Shown here: in pieces, positions 8,690 through 17,828 of the stretch
How positions within the stretch are numbered: position 1 is the stretch's first letter
Layout: the number at the start of each line of letters is the position of its first letter
DNA from: Chloroflexota bacterium
Lineage (GTDB): Bacteria; Chloroflexota; Anaerolineae; Anaerolineales; Villigracilaceae
Reading direction: 5' to 3'
Assembly (NCBI GenBank): GCA_019873735.1
Contig: JAIOAQ010000023.1
Location: forward strand, 1 to 50,693
DNA: 50,693 bases
Program-made: the position numbers and the translations under genes
The notes under the pieces: model-generated
Database searches by the model: none
What the model saw: the letters and a program-made list of their open reading frames with translations, nothing else
What the model was told of the DNA's origin: nothing

Positions 8690-9727
8690 TTATTCTCTTC
8701 CTCTCAAGGTCGGATCAAAGGCATCTCGCAAGCCATCCCCTAAAAAATTAAATGCGAACATCAAAATAAACAAAGCCAAGGCTGGAAAAATGGCATGATT
8801 TGGGTAAGCCTGAATCCGCACCACTCCATCCGCAATCATGCCGCCCCAACTCGGCGTTGGAGGATTTACGCCTAAACCGATAAAACTTAGGAATGCCTCA
8901 TAAGCGATATAGCTTGGAATAGCCAATGTTTCTGCAATGATGAGAGGTCCAATGATATTAGGCAACACATGGCGAAAGATAATCCGCGAGTTCGGCGCAC
9001 CAACAGCAATTGCAGCAACAATATATTCATTCTCTCGAACCGACAGAACTTGCCCTCTTGCAAGGCGAGCCTCACTCATCCAAGATGTCAACCCTATGCC
9101 AATAAAGATGAATAGCAGTCCTCCCGCAGAAGCATCTAAGCGACTAAAGAGATAGCCTATGGAGCCTGGTTCAAGCTTACTTGCTCCTAGGCGAAACACC
9201 GACATCAGCAAAATAATGAGCAAATAAGTTGGAAAAGCATACATAATATCAACAAAGCGCATGATGATGTTGTCAATCCATCCACCGCGATAACCAGAAA
9301 GCAGACCTATCAGCAGCCCCAAAGTAAGGTTAATAAAAGGAGTAATGATTCCAACTGTCAGGGAGATTCTGGCCCCATAGATAACGCGGCTCAGTAAATC
9401 TCTTCCCAAATTATCCGCTCCGAGGAGAAAACCCTCTCGTATTTTCACATAACCACCCTGTTCAATTGGTTTCATACCTGGAAAGATTTTTGTCACCCAG
9501 CTCGGCGTGCCATTGATATCCTTGAAAAACACTGCGTCGTAATCGTATGGAGCAACAAAGGGTGCAAAAATAGCAATCAATATATTGATGGCAATGATCA
9601 TCGCCCCAATCATGGCTGCTTTATTCCTGCGCAAACGGCGAAACGCATCTGCCGTCAGACTGGTAGGTTTGGCTTTTTTAAAGTGAAGAGATTGATGGGA
9701 ATCAGAAAAAGTGCACCGTTCTGACAT
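8690..9727 (-). CDS. Opp/Dpp-type ABC permease, OppC-like
   Basis: This 345-residue inner-membrane permease belongs to a peptide/nickel-type ABC importer. It has an N-terminal OppC_N helix around residues 35-60, then the BPD_transp_1 domain. The EAA loop region reads like RGQVLSVRENEYIVAAIAVG, contacting the ATPase. AAAGGA lies 7 bases before the start. It follows oppB by 12 bases. No ATPase gene occurs in this cluster, so the permease must borrow OppD/OppF from elsewhere, perhaps from 32.6-34.6 kb. Confidence 0.88.
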   Translation of the reverse strand: MSERCTFSDSHQSLHFKKAKPTSLTADAFRRLRRNKAAMIGAMIIAINILIAIFAPFVAPYDYDAVFFKDINGTPSWVTKIFPGMKPIEQGGYVKIREGFLLGADNLGRDLLSRVIYGARISLTVGIITPFINLTLGLLIGLLSGYRGGWIDNIIMRFVDIMYAFPTYLLIILLMSVFRLGASKLEPGSIGYLFSRLDASAGGLLFIFIGIGLTSWMSEARLARGQVLSVRENEYIVAAIAVGAPNSRIIFRHVLPNIIGPLIIAETLAIPSYIAYEAFLSFIGLGVNPPTPSWGGMIADGVVRIQAYPNHAIFPALALFILMFAFNFLGDGLRDAFDPTLRGRE

Positions 9728-9739
9728 GGCAAATCCTTT

Positions 9740-10753
9740 CTAATTTGTCCGAATGCGAGGATCAAGGAACATGTAAAGAATATCGACAAGGGTATTGGCG
9801 AGAACTAAAAACATGGCCAACAACAGGACGGTGCCCATGATGACTTGATAATCCCGCCCCGTTACGCTGGTCACAAAGAACTTACCCATACCTGGAATGC
9901 CAAAGATCGTTTCAACTACAAATGTCCCACATAACAGATAAGCCAGCGTTGGGCCTAGCACTGTAACGATGGGTATAAGAGCATTTCTTAAGGCGTGTCG
10001 AAGGATAACTAATCGCTCAATCAATCCTTTTGCCCTGGCGGTTCGAATATAGTCTTGACCGAGAACCTGTAACAAACTGGCTCGCGTTAAGCGGGCAATT
10101 AACGCCGAATTGGATGCTCCAAGCGCCAACACCGGCAATATCATCTGGTTTGGATTTCCCCAACCACTTACCGGTAGGATCTTTAACTGCACACCGAAAA
10201 AGTACTGGAGAATCGGTGCCATAATAATTACCGGCACCGAAATTCCCAACACTGCTATCGCCATTGACAGATAATCAATATAGGTATTCCTCTTAAGAGC
10301 CGAGATAATTCCTAAAGGAACGCCAATAAAAATAGATAAGGTAAAAGCCAATAAGCCTAGCTGCATGGAAACCGGTAAATTATCGCGAAAAATATCACTT
10401 ACCGTGCGTCCGATACTGTTGTAAGAAGGACCAAAGTTCATCCACCGGAAAGTTGCCCGATCTCCAAAAGGCAGCCGCAGATTGATCAAATATTCATGGT
10501 CCAGATAATTCGATTGTTTGCCTGTCGTAATTTTCGGAACGATTACTCCTTCGAGGAAGCTCAGATACTGAATATATAAAGGCTGGTCCAGACGGTACTT
10601 TGCATTAAGTTGAGCAAGGGTGGCTGCCGGCAGACGTTTTTCTCCTGTAAAAGGGCCACCAGGAATGATTCTCATGAGAGTGAACGTAATCAAAGAAACA
10701 ACAAACAAGACAAGGGCCATCCATAACAAACGACGGACAATGAACTTTCCCAT
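9740..10753 (-). CDS. Opp/Dpp-type ABC permease, OppB-like
   Basis: This 337-residue membrane permease has the OppB hallmark N-terminus (MGKFIVRRLLWMALVLFVVS) and a conserved ASLLQVLGQDYIRTARAKGL EAA loop. It pairs with the OppC-like permease to form the pore. AAGGA sits 5 bases before the ATG. An 80-base gap with a 12-bp-stem hairpin separates it from the binding-protein gene upstream. Confidence 0.9.
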   Translation of the reverse strand: MGKFIVRRLLWMALVLFVVSLITFTLMRIIPGGPFTGEKRLPAATLAQLNAKYRLDQPLYIQYLSFLEGVIVPKITTGKQSNYLDHEYLINLRLPFGDRATFRWMNFGPSYNSIGRTVSDIFRDNLPVSMQLGLLAFTLSIFIGVPLGIISALKRNTYIDYLSMAIAVLGISVPVIIMAPILQYFFGVQLKILPVSGWGNPNQMILPVLALGASNSALIARLTRASLLQVLGQDYIRTARAKGLIERLVILRHALRNALIPIVTVLGPTLAYLLCGTFVVETIFGIPGMGKFFVTSVTGRDYQVIMGTVLLLAMFLVLANTLVDILYMFLDPRIRTN

Positions 10754-10781
10754 AATTTTCCTTCGTTACTAGTGAAAACCA

Positions 10782-10810
10782 GGGATGTGCATAGAGAATA
10801 TGCACATCCC
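10782..10810 (-). other. Intercistronic hairpin between oppA-like and oppB-like genes
   Basis: GGGATGTGCATA and its exact complement TATGCACATCCC flank a 5-nt loop. Lying just downstream of the binding-protein stop, it can protect the upstream mRNA from 3' decay or partly terminate, giving more binding protein than permease. This role is known for malE-malF-type operons and is inferred here. A hairpin at the same place occurs in the second opp operon (36598-36637). Confidence 0.7.
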
Positions 10811-10832
10811 TTCTATTGCTATGCTCACATTT

Positions 10833-12587
10833 TTACTGAGTGAGTTCCCACTCCCAGTAATAATCTACCCCGGTAACCGAATAGGTACGAACAACGTTCG
10901 ATTTGGTCACCGTCGGCACAACTGGGTAATACAAAGTCATCGTGCCTGCATCCTCAATATTCAATAGTTTTTCTGCTTCGATATACAGGCTCAACCGCGT
11001 AGCGGGATCTGTTTCCACGCGAGATTGATCGACAAGGGCATCGAATTGGGGATTGCTCCATTTCCCATAGTTGTAAATCGAATCGGAGCGATAGACGTCA
11101 CGCAGAAAATTATTCGCATCGTTATAATCTGGGCACCAGCCAGCCCGGAAAATCTGACCTGCATCTGTCTCTTGTTTGCCCCAGTAAACTTTAACATCGA
11201 TCTGGGATAGAGTGACTTCCACGCCCAAGGTTTCCTTCCACATTGCCTGAAGTGCTTGAGCCACAGCGGTCAACTCCGTGCTTGTTCCATATTCAACTGT
11301 AATACCGGGGAGTTGATCAGCGGATGTAAGCCCCAATTCTTGCAAACCCAATGCCAGTTCTTCTTTTGCTTTTTCGGGATCATAGAATGTAGCCCCGATA
11401 TTGGCATATTCATCCAGCGCAGAGGGGGCAAAAGCAAGACTGGGCGGAGTGAAAAACACAGCCGGAATTTGGCCTCCAGCCAGTACATCTGTTACCAAGG
11501 TTTCACGATCTACCGCATAGTTGAAAGCGCGGCGAATATGTACGTTATCAAATGGTGCTTTCGTCGTATTAAAACCCCAGGCCTGTGTACATTGTCCAGG
11601 AACAATCTTCAATTGAGGACCCAATATAGGGTCGGCCTGGATACGAACAACTTGATCTGAAGGAATCTGGGTAGCATCCAGATTGCCGGCCTCAAACTCG
11701 CTCAGAGCTGTAGCCGCATCAATAAATCGGAATGTTACCTGATCCAACTTAGCCTGAGCAATTCCACTTGAACCGGGCCAGAAGGGGTTTTTGACCATTA
11801 TCATATTGTTTTCATGTTCCCAGGCTTTCAAGGCAAAAGGTCCATAGGTATTGATGTTTTGGGGTTCGGTCCAGGCATCTCCACTCTCCTCAATTGCCCA
11901 CTGAGGTGTCGCTTTGGCATTAATGATGCCATAGATGCCAAGCGTATAGCCTAACTTTTCTGGAGCAGTAACCTGAAACGTATACTCATCGACGGCCTTT
12001 ACACCTAAATCTTCTGCGCTCCCACTTCCGGCATTAAAATCCTCACCACCCACAATATAAGGGGCCAGAATATAAGCAGCCGGAGAGGCAGTGTTTGGAT
12101 CCAAGGCACGCCGAAAGCCATAAACAAAATCTTGGGCTGTCAGATAACGTGGCTTCCCCGTTTCGTCTTTCACAACCTCCACCTGATCGGTTGCGGGGTT
12201 GTAGCGTACCCATGGGATCTCTGGGATGATGTGAAAGGTAAAAACCCTTCCGTCTTCTGAGATTTCCCAGCTCTCGGCAACCCCTGGCATTAATTCATTA
12301 GTTTCTACATTTGGAACAACCAGCCCGGGAAAAAGTTGGGTAGAAAGTTCAGAATCGCGCGCGTCTACTGCACGTTGCGGGTCAATGCTCTTTGGATCAT
12401 TTGCCCCCCGGCCAACAACAATCGCCGCCGGTCCTTCTTGTGGTTGAGTTCCAGAAGATGGTTCAACCGCAGATGGTTGACTTCCTCCTTCTATGGTGGC
12501 GGGCTCTGGGGATGTTGGAGCAACACAACTTGCCATCAGCATCGCCAACAGGACAAAATACCCCACCCAATATTTTATACGTTCCAT
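10833..12587 (-). CDS. Family 5 solute-binding lipoprotein (OppA-like)
   Basis: This 584-residue extracytoplasmic binding protein captures peptide-like substrates for the OppBC permease. A lipoprotein signal with lipobox LMASC places the lipidated Cys near residue 21. A short Thr/Ser/Pro-rich linker follows, then the SBP_bac_5 fold with the typical VYGFRRALDPNTASPAAYIL segment. AAGGAG lies ~9 bases before the ATG. It is the first gene of the oppABC-M24 operon and is transcribed away from the AfsR-like regulator, which probably controls it. Confidence 0.9.
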   Translation of the reverse strand: MERIKYWVGYFVLLAMLMASCVAPTSPEPATIEGGSQPSAVEPSSGTQPQEGPAAIVVGRGANDPKSIDPQRAVDARDSELSTQLFPGLVVPNVETNELMPGVAESWEISEDGRVFTFHIIPEIPWVRYNPATDQVEVVKDETGKPRYLTAQDFVYGFRRALDPNTASPAAYILAPYIVGGEDFNAGSGSAEDLGVKAVDEYTFQVTAPEKLGYTLGIYGIINAKATPQWAIEESGDAWTEPQNINTYGPFALKAWEHENNMIMVKNPFWPGSSGIAQAKLDQVTFRFIDAATALSEFEAGNLDATQIPSDQVVRIQADPILGPQLKIVPGQCTQAWGFNTTKAPFDNVHIRRAFNYAVDRETLVTDVLAGGQIPAVFFTPPSLAFAPSALDEYANIGATFYDPEKAKEELALGLQELGLTSADQLPGITVEYGTSTELTAVAQALQAMWKETLGVEVTLSQIDVKVYWGKQETDAGQIFRAGWCPDYNDANNFLRDVYRSDSIYNYGKWSNPQFDALVDQSRVETDPATRLSLYIEAEKLLNIEDAGTMTLYYPVVPTVTKSNVVRTYSVTGVDYYWEWELTQ

Positions 12588-12933
12588 TAGCAGTTTCTCC
12601 TTTTCTTGAAATGTGCCTAACCAAACGGATTACTTTACAAAAAAGTTCCTTGTTTTCGATGAGCCTCCTTTCAAATAACAATCGTGCTATGACCAAGTGC
12701 ACAGTTTTAGAGAAAATTACGAACTCCAGTAATCAGAGATATAATTAACGCCGTTATTATTTCAGGTATATCATTTTTCTACATAATCATATATCGGCCT
12801 CCATTATTGAATCATTAATAAACACGCACCTTTGCATTAACATCTCATCCTCCAGAACTTCATTTCTAGTTAAAAAAATGGGATACCATTTTTTGGTTTT
12901 GACCATTTTGAGAAGTTTCGGCAGGGAATTCTC
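12588..12933. promoter_or_regulatory. Divergent control region, oppA-like / AfsR-like regulator
   Basis: This AT-rich 346-base intergenic region separates two divergent genes. A perfect 9-bp inverted repeat (AAAAAATGG, loop GATA, CCATTTTTT) lies at 12873-12894. The word ACCATTTT occurs twice in direct orientation, at 12885 and 12902 (17 bases apart). SARP-type regulators bind direct repeats, so an autoregulatory site is plausible but unproven. No convincing -35/-10 pair could be fixed by eye. Confidence 0.45.
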
Positions 12934-15900
12934 ATGCCTTCATTAAAGCTGTATTTTCTAGGTCAGCCCAAAATCGAACATGACGGTATGCCTGCCAAAG
13001 TGCCTCTTCAAAAATCTTTGGCACTCCTTGCATACCTGGCTCTTAATAGCGAGAGATTCACCCGTAATTATCTGGCTACCTTTTTGTGGCCCGAAAATTC
13101 ACCCGAGGCCTCTCTCAATAATTTACGGGTAACCCTCCATAGCCTGATAAAAACTTTCGGGAATGAGTGGTTTTTCATCGATCGCAACTCGGTAGGTATA
13201 GTCCGAAAACATCATCTCTGGGTCGATGTATTACAATTTAGTGAGCTTGTTGCCAGCCTTCAGTCTCATTACCATCCCAGCACGGCTATTTGTACTGATT
13301 GCATCCCAACCTTAACGGGGGCGATTCAACTCTACCGCGGCAATTTTTTGGAAGGTTTTACCGTCAAGGATAGCAATCCGTTTGACGACTGGCAAAGGTT
13401 TCAACAGACAACATTGCTTCAGATGGCTTTAGACGTCCTGAACAAATTGGTCAGCGGCCACATTGCTCAAGGAGATTATCATCAAGCGATTTTATACGCT
13501 CAACAATGGCTCAGCCTGGATCCAATCAATGAGACCATCCACCAAACCTTGATGAAACTCTATAGCTGGACTCAACAATATCACGCCGCTATCAAACAGT
13601 ATCAAGAGTGTACTCAGGTACTTGAAAAAGAGTTAGGCGAAGCACCCCAACAAGCCACTACCCAAATCTATCAGGCAATCAAAGAACACCGTTTACCCCC
13701 TCCTCCTGCTTATGTTAATCTAATTGACTTGAATCCTCGTCCCGCGAGTCAACCCGCTTCGGCGTCTCCCTTTATCGGCAGAGAAAGAGAACTGACCGAG
13801 ATAACCGAAAGGCTGAAAGAACCCACCTGCAGACTACTCACCCTCGTCGGGCCCAGCGGAATTGGGAAAACGCGCTTAGCCCTTCAAGCCGCCAAGGAAA
13901 ATGCCTCGATATTCCCCAATGGCGTTTGGTACATCCCTCTTACCGCAGTATCTTCCCCAGAAGCATTAGCCACAACAATTGTTGAATCTTTGGGAATCTC
14001 CATAGAGGGGCAGCGAGAAATCCATTCCCAACTGTTTAATTACCTTAAAAACAAAAAAGTGCTCCTGATCTTAGATAATTTTGAACATCTAATCGAAGGG
14101 GTAAGCCTGATTGAAGACCTGCTCAAAAGAGCACCAAGCATCAAAATGATGGTCACCTCATGCGAACGCTTGAATCTTCAATTAGAGTGGCTCTACTACG
14201 TGCAGGGCTTGGAATATCCTTCATCCGAAAATGACTCCATTGAAGAATTCAGTGCCATTCAACTCTTTCTCCACAGCGCAAAGCGGGTCAACCCGAGTTT
14301 CTCACTTCAGAAAGCCGATCGTCCTTATGTTGTCCGTATCTGCCGCTTTCTGGACGGAATGCCGCTGGGGATTGAATTGGCTGCATCCTGGACGTATCTG
14401 CTCTCATGTCAGGAGATCGCCAGAGAAATCGAGCAAGATTTAGATTTTCTAACGGTCTCTACCAGAGATATCCCATCCAGACACCGCAGCCTTAGAGCCG
14501 TATTCGACAGTTCCTGGAGGCTGCTCTCCAAAGAAGAGAGAGAAATCATCAAGTCTCTCTCGGTATTTCGAGGTGGCTTTCAGCGTCATGCAGCGGAGCA
14601 AATTGCAGGAGCAAATTTAGGCCTGCTATCCAGCCTAACCAATAAATCCTTCCTTCATCGCTCACCAACAGGACGCTACGAAATCCTCGAAACTTCGCGT
14701 AAATTTATTGAGGAACGATTACAAGAAAAGCCCATTGAATACCAAGACACAATGGATCGCCATGCCCGATACTACGGCAGGTACCTAGAAGAGAGAGAGA
14801 TTCATTTGAGAGGGGGAAGTCAGCTTGAGGCTCTCCAAGAAATTTCGGCAGAGATCGAAAATATTCGTCTGGCTTGGCACTGGATGGTGGCTCGAGAGAA
14901 AGTGTTGGAAATTGATCAAGCTCAGGAGTGTCTGCACCTATTCTATAACATGCGCTCCTGGCTACACGAAGGAGTAAAAATCTTCAGCGAAGCGGTTACC
15001 AAGCTCCGCGAACTTACAGAGAGGGAAAAAATTCCCGCCCAACAAAACCGGTTGATTTTGGCCCGTCTTCTTGCCAGACAAGGCTACTTTTATGATCGCA
15101 TCGGGAACTACGAGAAAGCAAGAAGTGTCTTGCAAGAAAGTTTATCCATTTTGGGAGAATTAAATATAACAGCCGAGAGAGCACTGCCCTTGCGAGGGCT
15201 TGCCCGTTTATCTTTAGATCTGGAAAACTATTCTGAAGCAAGAGAACTTTATGAAGCCTGCCTACAAATCTGCGAAGGGAACAATGATGCTTGGGGCACA
15301 GTGCGATGTCTAGACAGTCTTGGCTTTATTGCTCTATATTTTGATGAGGATACCAAGGCTAGAAAATACCTAGAAAGGGGTGTTACTCTCTCAAAACAGA
15401 ATGGCGACCATTGGGGAACAACCTGGTGCTTAATGGATTTAGGTTTTATCGCCCTTCTCGAACAATCCTACTTTGAGGCAGAAAAATTGCTCCAGGAATG
15501 TCTAAATACCACAAAATTAATCGGCGACTGGCAAGGAATTGCCACTGCATTGAGTTATTTAGCTCTCCTGGCAGTTGGGAAAGGGGATTATGAGGAAGCA
15601 CAACAGATCTATCAGCATGAGATTTCCAGTTGGCAGGAACTTGGCTATCAGTTAGGGCTTGCCTATGCTCACATGCATTATGGCTTTTTCCTTTTTATGG
15701 TCGACGAGTATGCGAAGGCAAAAAACAACCTGCTGGAAGCATTGGAGCTTGCCTTGAGCATCTCATCTGTTCCCACTATCGAACGCTCGCTGGTAGGAAT
15801 TGTAAGCCTATTAGTCAAAGAAAAAAACAAGCAAGAGGCCATTGAATTAATCGAGCGAACGGTCTATCACCCAGCTTTATTTGGCAAAATCAGAGACATC

Positions 15901-16041
15901 CGTCCCCACTTATTCTCTTCCGCCGATATGAGCCTGAAATTCTATGCCAGATACAACCCTAAACTCTATAATGAGTTTTTAGAAAGGATTGACGAGATCA
16001 ATAAAATTATCCGGTCAATTACCGCTCCCAAAAAGCCGTAA
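12934..16041 (+). CDS. AfsR/SARP-type transcriptional regulator (BTAD, NB-ARC, TPR)
   Basis: This 1035-residue multidomain regulator has a winged-helix DNA-binding domain at residues ~1-90, a bacterial transcriptional activator (BTAD) domain at ~95-245 and an NB-ARC/STAND ATPase at ~285-520. Walker A (GPSGIGKT) sits near 305 and Walker B (LLILDNFEHL) near 376. TPR-like helical repeats cover ~650-1000, including clear repeats around YEKARSVLQESL and YFEAEKLLQECL. STAND proteins stay off until a ligand or partner reaches the TPR region. A weak GGGA precedes the start. Its position divergent from oppABC suggests control of peptide uptake. It is common in Chloroflexota and Actinomycetota. Confidence 0.85.
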   Translation: MPSLKLYFLGQPKIEHDGMPAKVPLQKSLALLAYLALNSERFTRNYLATFLWPENSPEASLNNLRVTLHSLIKTFGNEWFFIDRNSVGIVRKHHLWVDVLQFSELVASLQSHYHPSTAICTDCIPTLTGAIQLYRGNFLEGFTVKDSNPFDDWQRFQQTTLLQMALDVLNKLVSGHIAQGDYHQAILYAQQWLSLDPINETIHQTLMKLYSWTQQYHAAIKQYQECTQVLEKELGEAPQQATTQIYQAIKEHRLPPPPAYVNLIDLNPRPASQPASASPFIGRERELTEITERLKEPTCRLLTLVGPSGIGKTRLALQAAKENASIFPNGVWYIPLTAVSSPEALATTIVESLGISIEGQREIHSQLFNYLKNKKVLLILDNFEHLIEGVSLIEDLLKRAPSIKMMVTSCERLNLQLEWLYYVQGLEYPSSENDSIEEFSAIQLFLHSAKRVNPSFSLQKADRPYVVRICRFLDGMPLGIELAASWTYLLSCQEIAREIEQDLDFLTVSTRDIPSRHRSLRAVFDSSWRLLSKEEREIIKSLSVFRGGFQRHAAEQIAGANLGLLSSLTNKSFLHRSPTGRYEILETSRKFIEERLQEKPIEYQDTMDRHARYYGRYLEEREIHLRGGSQLEALQEISAEIENIRLAWHWMVAREKVLEIDQAQECLHLFYNMRSWLHEGVKIFSEAVTKLRELTEREKIPAQQNRLILARLLARQGYFYDRIGNYEKARSVLQESLSILGELNITAERALPLRGLARLSLDLENYSEARELYEACLQICEGNNDAWGTVRCLDSLGFIALYFDEDTKARKYLERGVTLSKQNGDHWGTTWCLMDLGFIALLEQSYFEAEKLLQECLNTTKLIGDWQGIATALSYLALLAVGKGDYEEAQQIYQHEISSWQELGYQLGLAYAHMHYGFFLFMVDEYAKAKNNLLEALELALSISSVPTIERSLVGIVSLLVKEKNKQEAIELIERTVYHPALFGKIRDIRPHLFSSADMSLKFYARYNPKLYNEFLERIDEINKIIRSITAPKKP

Positions 16042-16171
16042 TTTATGTCTGGGTTCCCTATGATGACAGCCCGGCAGACTTTAGGTTTTTAAGCCTAGCA
16101 AGTGACAACCGCTCTCTGGCAGGTTGAAATGCGATTGCCCTACATTTTCTCATGCTTGCCAGGGAGCAATG

Positions 16172-16180
16172 TGATAAAAT
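16172..16180 (+). promoter_or_regulatory. Extended -10 promoter of the mutS-like pair
   Basis: TGaTAAAAT matches an extended -10 (TGn plus TAAAAT), with no good -35. The predicted start is near 16187, giving a leader of ~110 nt with two hairpins before the first ATG. Confidence 0.45.
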
Positions 16181-16233
16181 AAACTCACCATATCGCTGGC
16201 GATGAGGCTCGCCAAAACTGTCTGTTGAGACTG

Positions 16234-16271
16234 ATAGCCTCTACCGATTTCTCTTTCCCGGTAGAGGCTAT
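16234..16271 (+). promoter_or_regulatory. Strong leader hairpin before the mutS-like pair
   Basis: ATAGCCTCTACCG pairs perfectly with CGGTAGAGGCTAT across a 12-nt pyrimidine-rich loop and is followed by TTGATTTTG. A smaller GGCGA/TCGCC hairpin precedes it near 16198-16213. It ends 27 bases before the ATG at 16299. It could be an attenuator or the terminator of the preceding regulator gene; the sequence does not decide. Confidence 0.6.
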
Positions 16272-16298
16272 TGATTTTGCCGGTTTGCAGGATATCCG

Positions 16299-17828
16299 AT
16301 GGTGACATTTCACAGCATCCTTTTCGATAAGGACAACGTTCAGAAAGAGAATGGGGACCAACCCGCCTTCTTCCCCGACCTGAATCTGGACCAGGTGATA
16401 GACGCTATTGCTGCGCGCAAGGAAGAGTACAACCTGAAACCGTTCTTCTATCACCCTCTGCGCGACGCAGAGACGGTGTATTACCGTCACGAGGTGACGC
16501 GGGATTTAGAAAACAGCCAATTGATGGCGCACATCAACGCCTTTGCCGAGAAAATGGTCATCGTGCGCCGTTACCTGGGGATGGTGGAAAAACTCGATTC
16601 TCACCATCACAAACAAGGCTGGTTTCTGGAAGCGGCGTTGGTGTATTGCCAGGCGGTCAATCAACTGCTCCGTGACCTGGAACAGGTCGAATTGAAGTCA
16701 CGCGGCTTTGTGGCATTCCGCGACTATCTGGCGAACTACGTTCATTCCCACGCCTTTCAAGCCTTGCAGAAGGAGGCGCAGAAGGTCAAGGAAGGATTAT
16801 CGGGCGTACAATATAGCATCATCATTCAGCAGGGCAGGTTCAGCGTGCAGAAGTACGAAGGGGAAGCGGATTACAGCGTGGAAGTGTTGAAGACTTTCGA
16901 GAAGTTCGCCCAGGGCGCAGCAAACAATTATCTCTCGGACCTGCAAAAAGGTTCTGGCATGAATCACATCGAGGCAAAAATCCTGGAATTTGTAGCACTG
17001 CTTTACCCCAGCCCCTTTGCCGCGCTGGACGCATTTTGCGCCCGTCACAGCCAGTTTATAGACGACACCCTGCGCATGTTCGACCGCGAGGTACAATTTT
17101 ATGTCGCCTATCTCGACTTCATCGCCGATGTCAAATACAAGGGGTTGAGTTTCTGTTACCCGCAAGTGGGCGCAAGCCGCGAAGTCTACGATTACGACGG
17201 CTTCGACCTGGCACTGGCATATTCCTTGACTCTTACGGATAAGCCTGTTGTCTGCAACGGCTTTTCTCTCAAAGACCCCGAGCGGATTATCGTCGTCTCG
17301 GGACCGAATCAGGGCGGCAAGACGACCTTTGCGCGCATGTTCGGGCAGTTGCATTACCTCGCCAGCCTCGGCTGCCCCGTGCCGGGACGGGAGGCACGGC
17401 TTTTTCTCTTCGATCAGATTTACACCCATTTCGAGCGGCAGGAGGACATCCGCACCCTGCGCGGCAAACTGGAGGATGACGTGGCGCGCGTCCACGACAT
17501 TCTCGTCCGCGCCACGCCCGACAGCATCCTGATCATGAACGAAATCTTCTCGTCCACCACCTTGCAGGACGCGGTCTTCCTCAGCAAGGAGATCATGGCA
17601 AAGGTCATGGAACTGGATGCGTTATGCGTGTGGGTGACGTTCATTGACGAGTTGTCTGCGTTAAGCGAAAAGACCGTCAGCATGGTCAGCACAGTTGTGC
17701 CGGATAATCCGGCCATACGCACATTCAAAATTGTCCGCCAGCCTGCCGACGGGTTGGCGTATGCACTCTCGCTTGCTGAAAAACACCGCCTGACCTATCG
17801 CCAGATTAAGGAGCGCATTCGGGCATGA
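16299..17828 (+). CDS. MutS-family ATPase, first of a coupled pair
   Basis: This 509-residue protein has a MutS-type clamp/lever region and a C-terminal ABC-like ATPase. It lacks the N-terminal mismatch-reading domain of MutS1 and the Smr domain of MutS2. Walker A GPNQGGKTTF lies near residue 333. The Walker B region reads ILIMNEIFSST, with Asn where MutS has Asp and the catalytic Glu kept. The H-loop position reads VTFIDEL, lacking the usual His. The gene overlaps the next by ATGA, so the two products probably form a heterodimer. Its role is unknown; DNA structure handling or recombination is likelier than mismatch repair. Confidence 0.8.
   Translation: MVTFHSILFDKDNVQKENGDQPAFFPDLNLDQVIDAIAARKEEYNLKPFFYHPLRDAETVYYRHEVTRDLENSQLMAHINAFAEKMVIVRRYLGMVEKLDSHHHKQGWFLEAALVYCQAVNQLLRDLEQVELKSRGFVAFRDYLANYVHSHAFQALQKEAQKVKEGLSGVQYSIIIQQGRFSVQKYEGEADYSVEVLKTFEKFAQGAANNYLSDLQKGSGMNHIEAKILEFVALLYPSPFAALDAFCARHSQFIDDTLRMFDREVQFYVAYLDFIADVKYKGLSFCYPQVGASREVYDYDGFDLALAYSLTLTDKPVVCNGFSLKDPERIIVVSGPNQGGKTTFARMFGQLHYLASLGCPVPGREARLFLFDQIYTHFERQEDIRTLRGKLEDDVARVHDILVRATPDSILIMNEIFSSTTLQDAVFLSKEIMAKVMELDALCVWVTFIDELSALSEKTVSMVSTVVPDNPAIRTFKIVRQPADGLAYALSLAEKHRLTYRQIKERIRA

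Larger units (their letters stand above)
7396..16130. other. AT-richer block, probable acquired island
   Basis: Base and codon use turn visibly AT-richer from about 7396 and return to the surrounding GC-rich style near the mutS-like leader. The block holds oppA-oppB-oppC-M24 peptidase and a divergent AfsR-like regulator. The left edge falls inside a cytochrome c gene whose remainder is not found at the right edge. I see no transposase, tRNA or clear flanking duplication, so the mechanism is open. Confidence 0.55.

Noticed and set aside
12463..12702. 79-residue minus-strand frame upstream of the oppA-like gene
   Set aside because: It overlaps the oppA-like signal sequence out of frame and has no start signal or homology.
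7396..16130. Prophage or transposon carrying the AT-rich block
   Set aside because: No integrase, transposase, phage gene, tRNA attachment site or flanking direct repeat could be seen.
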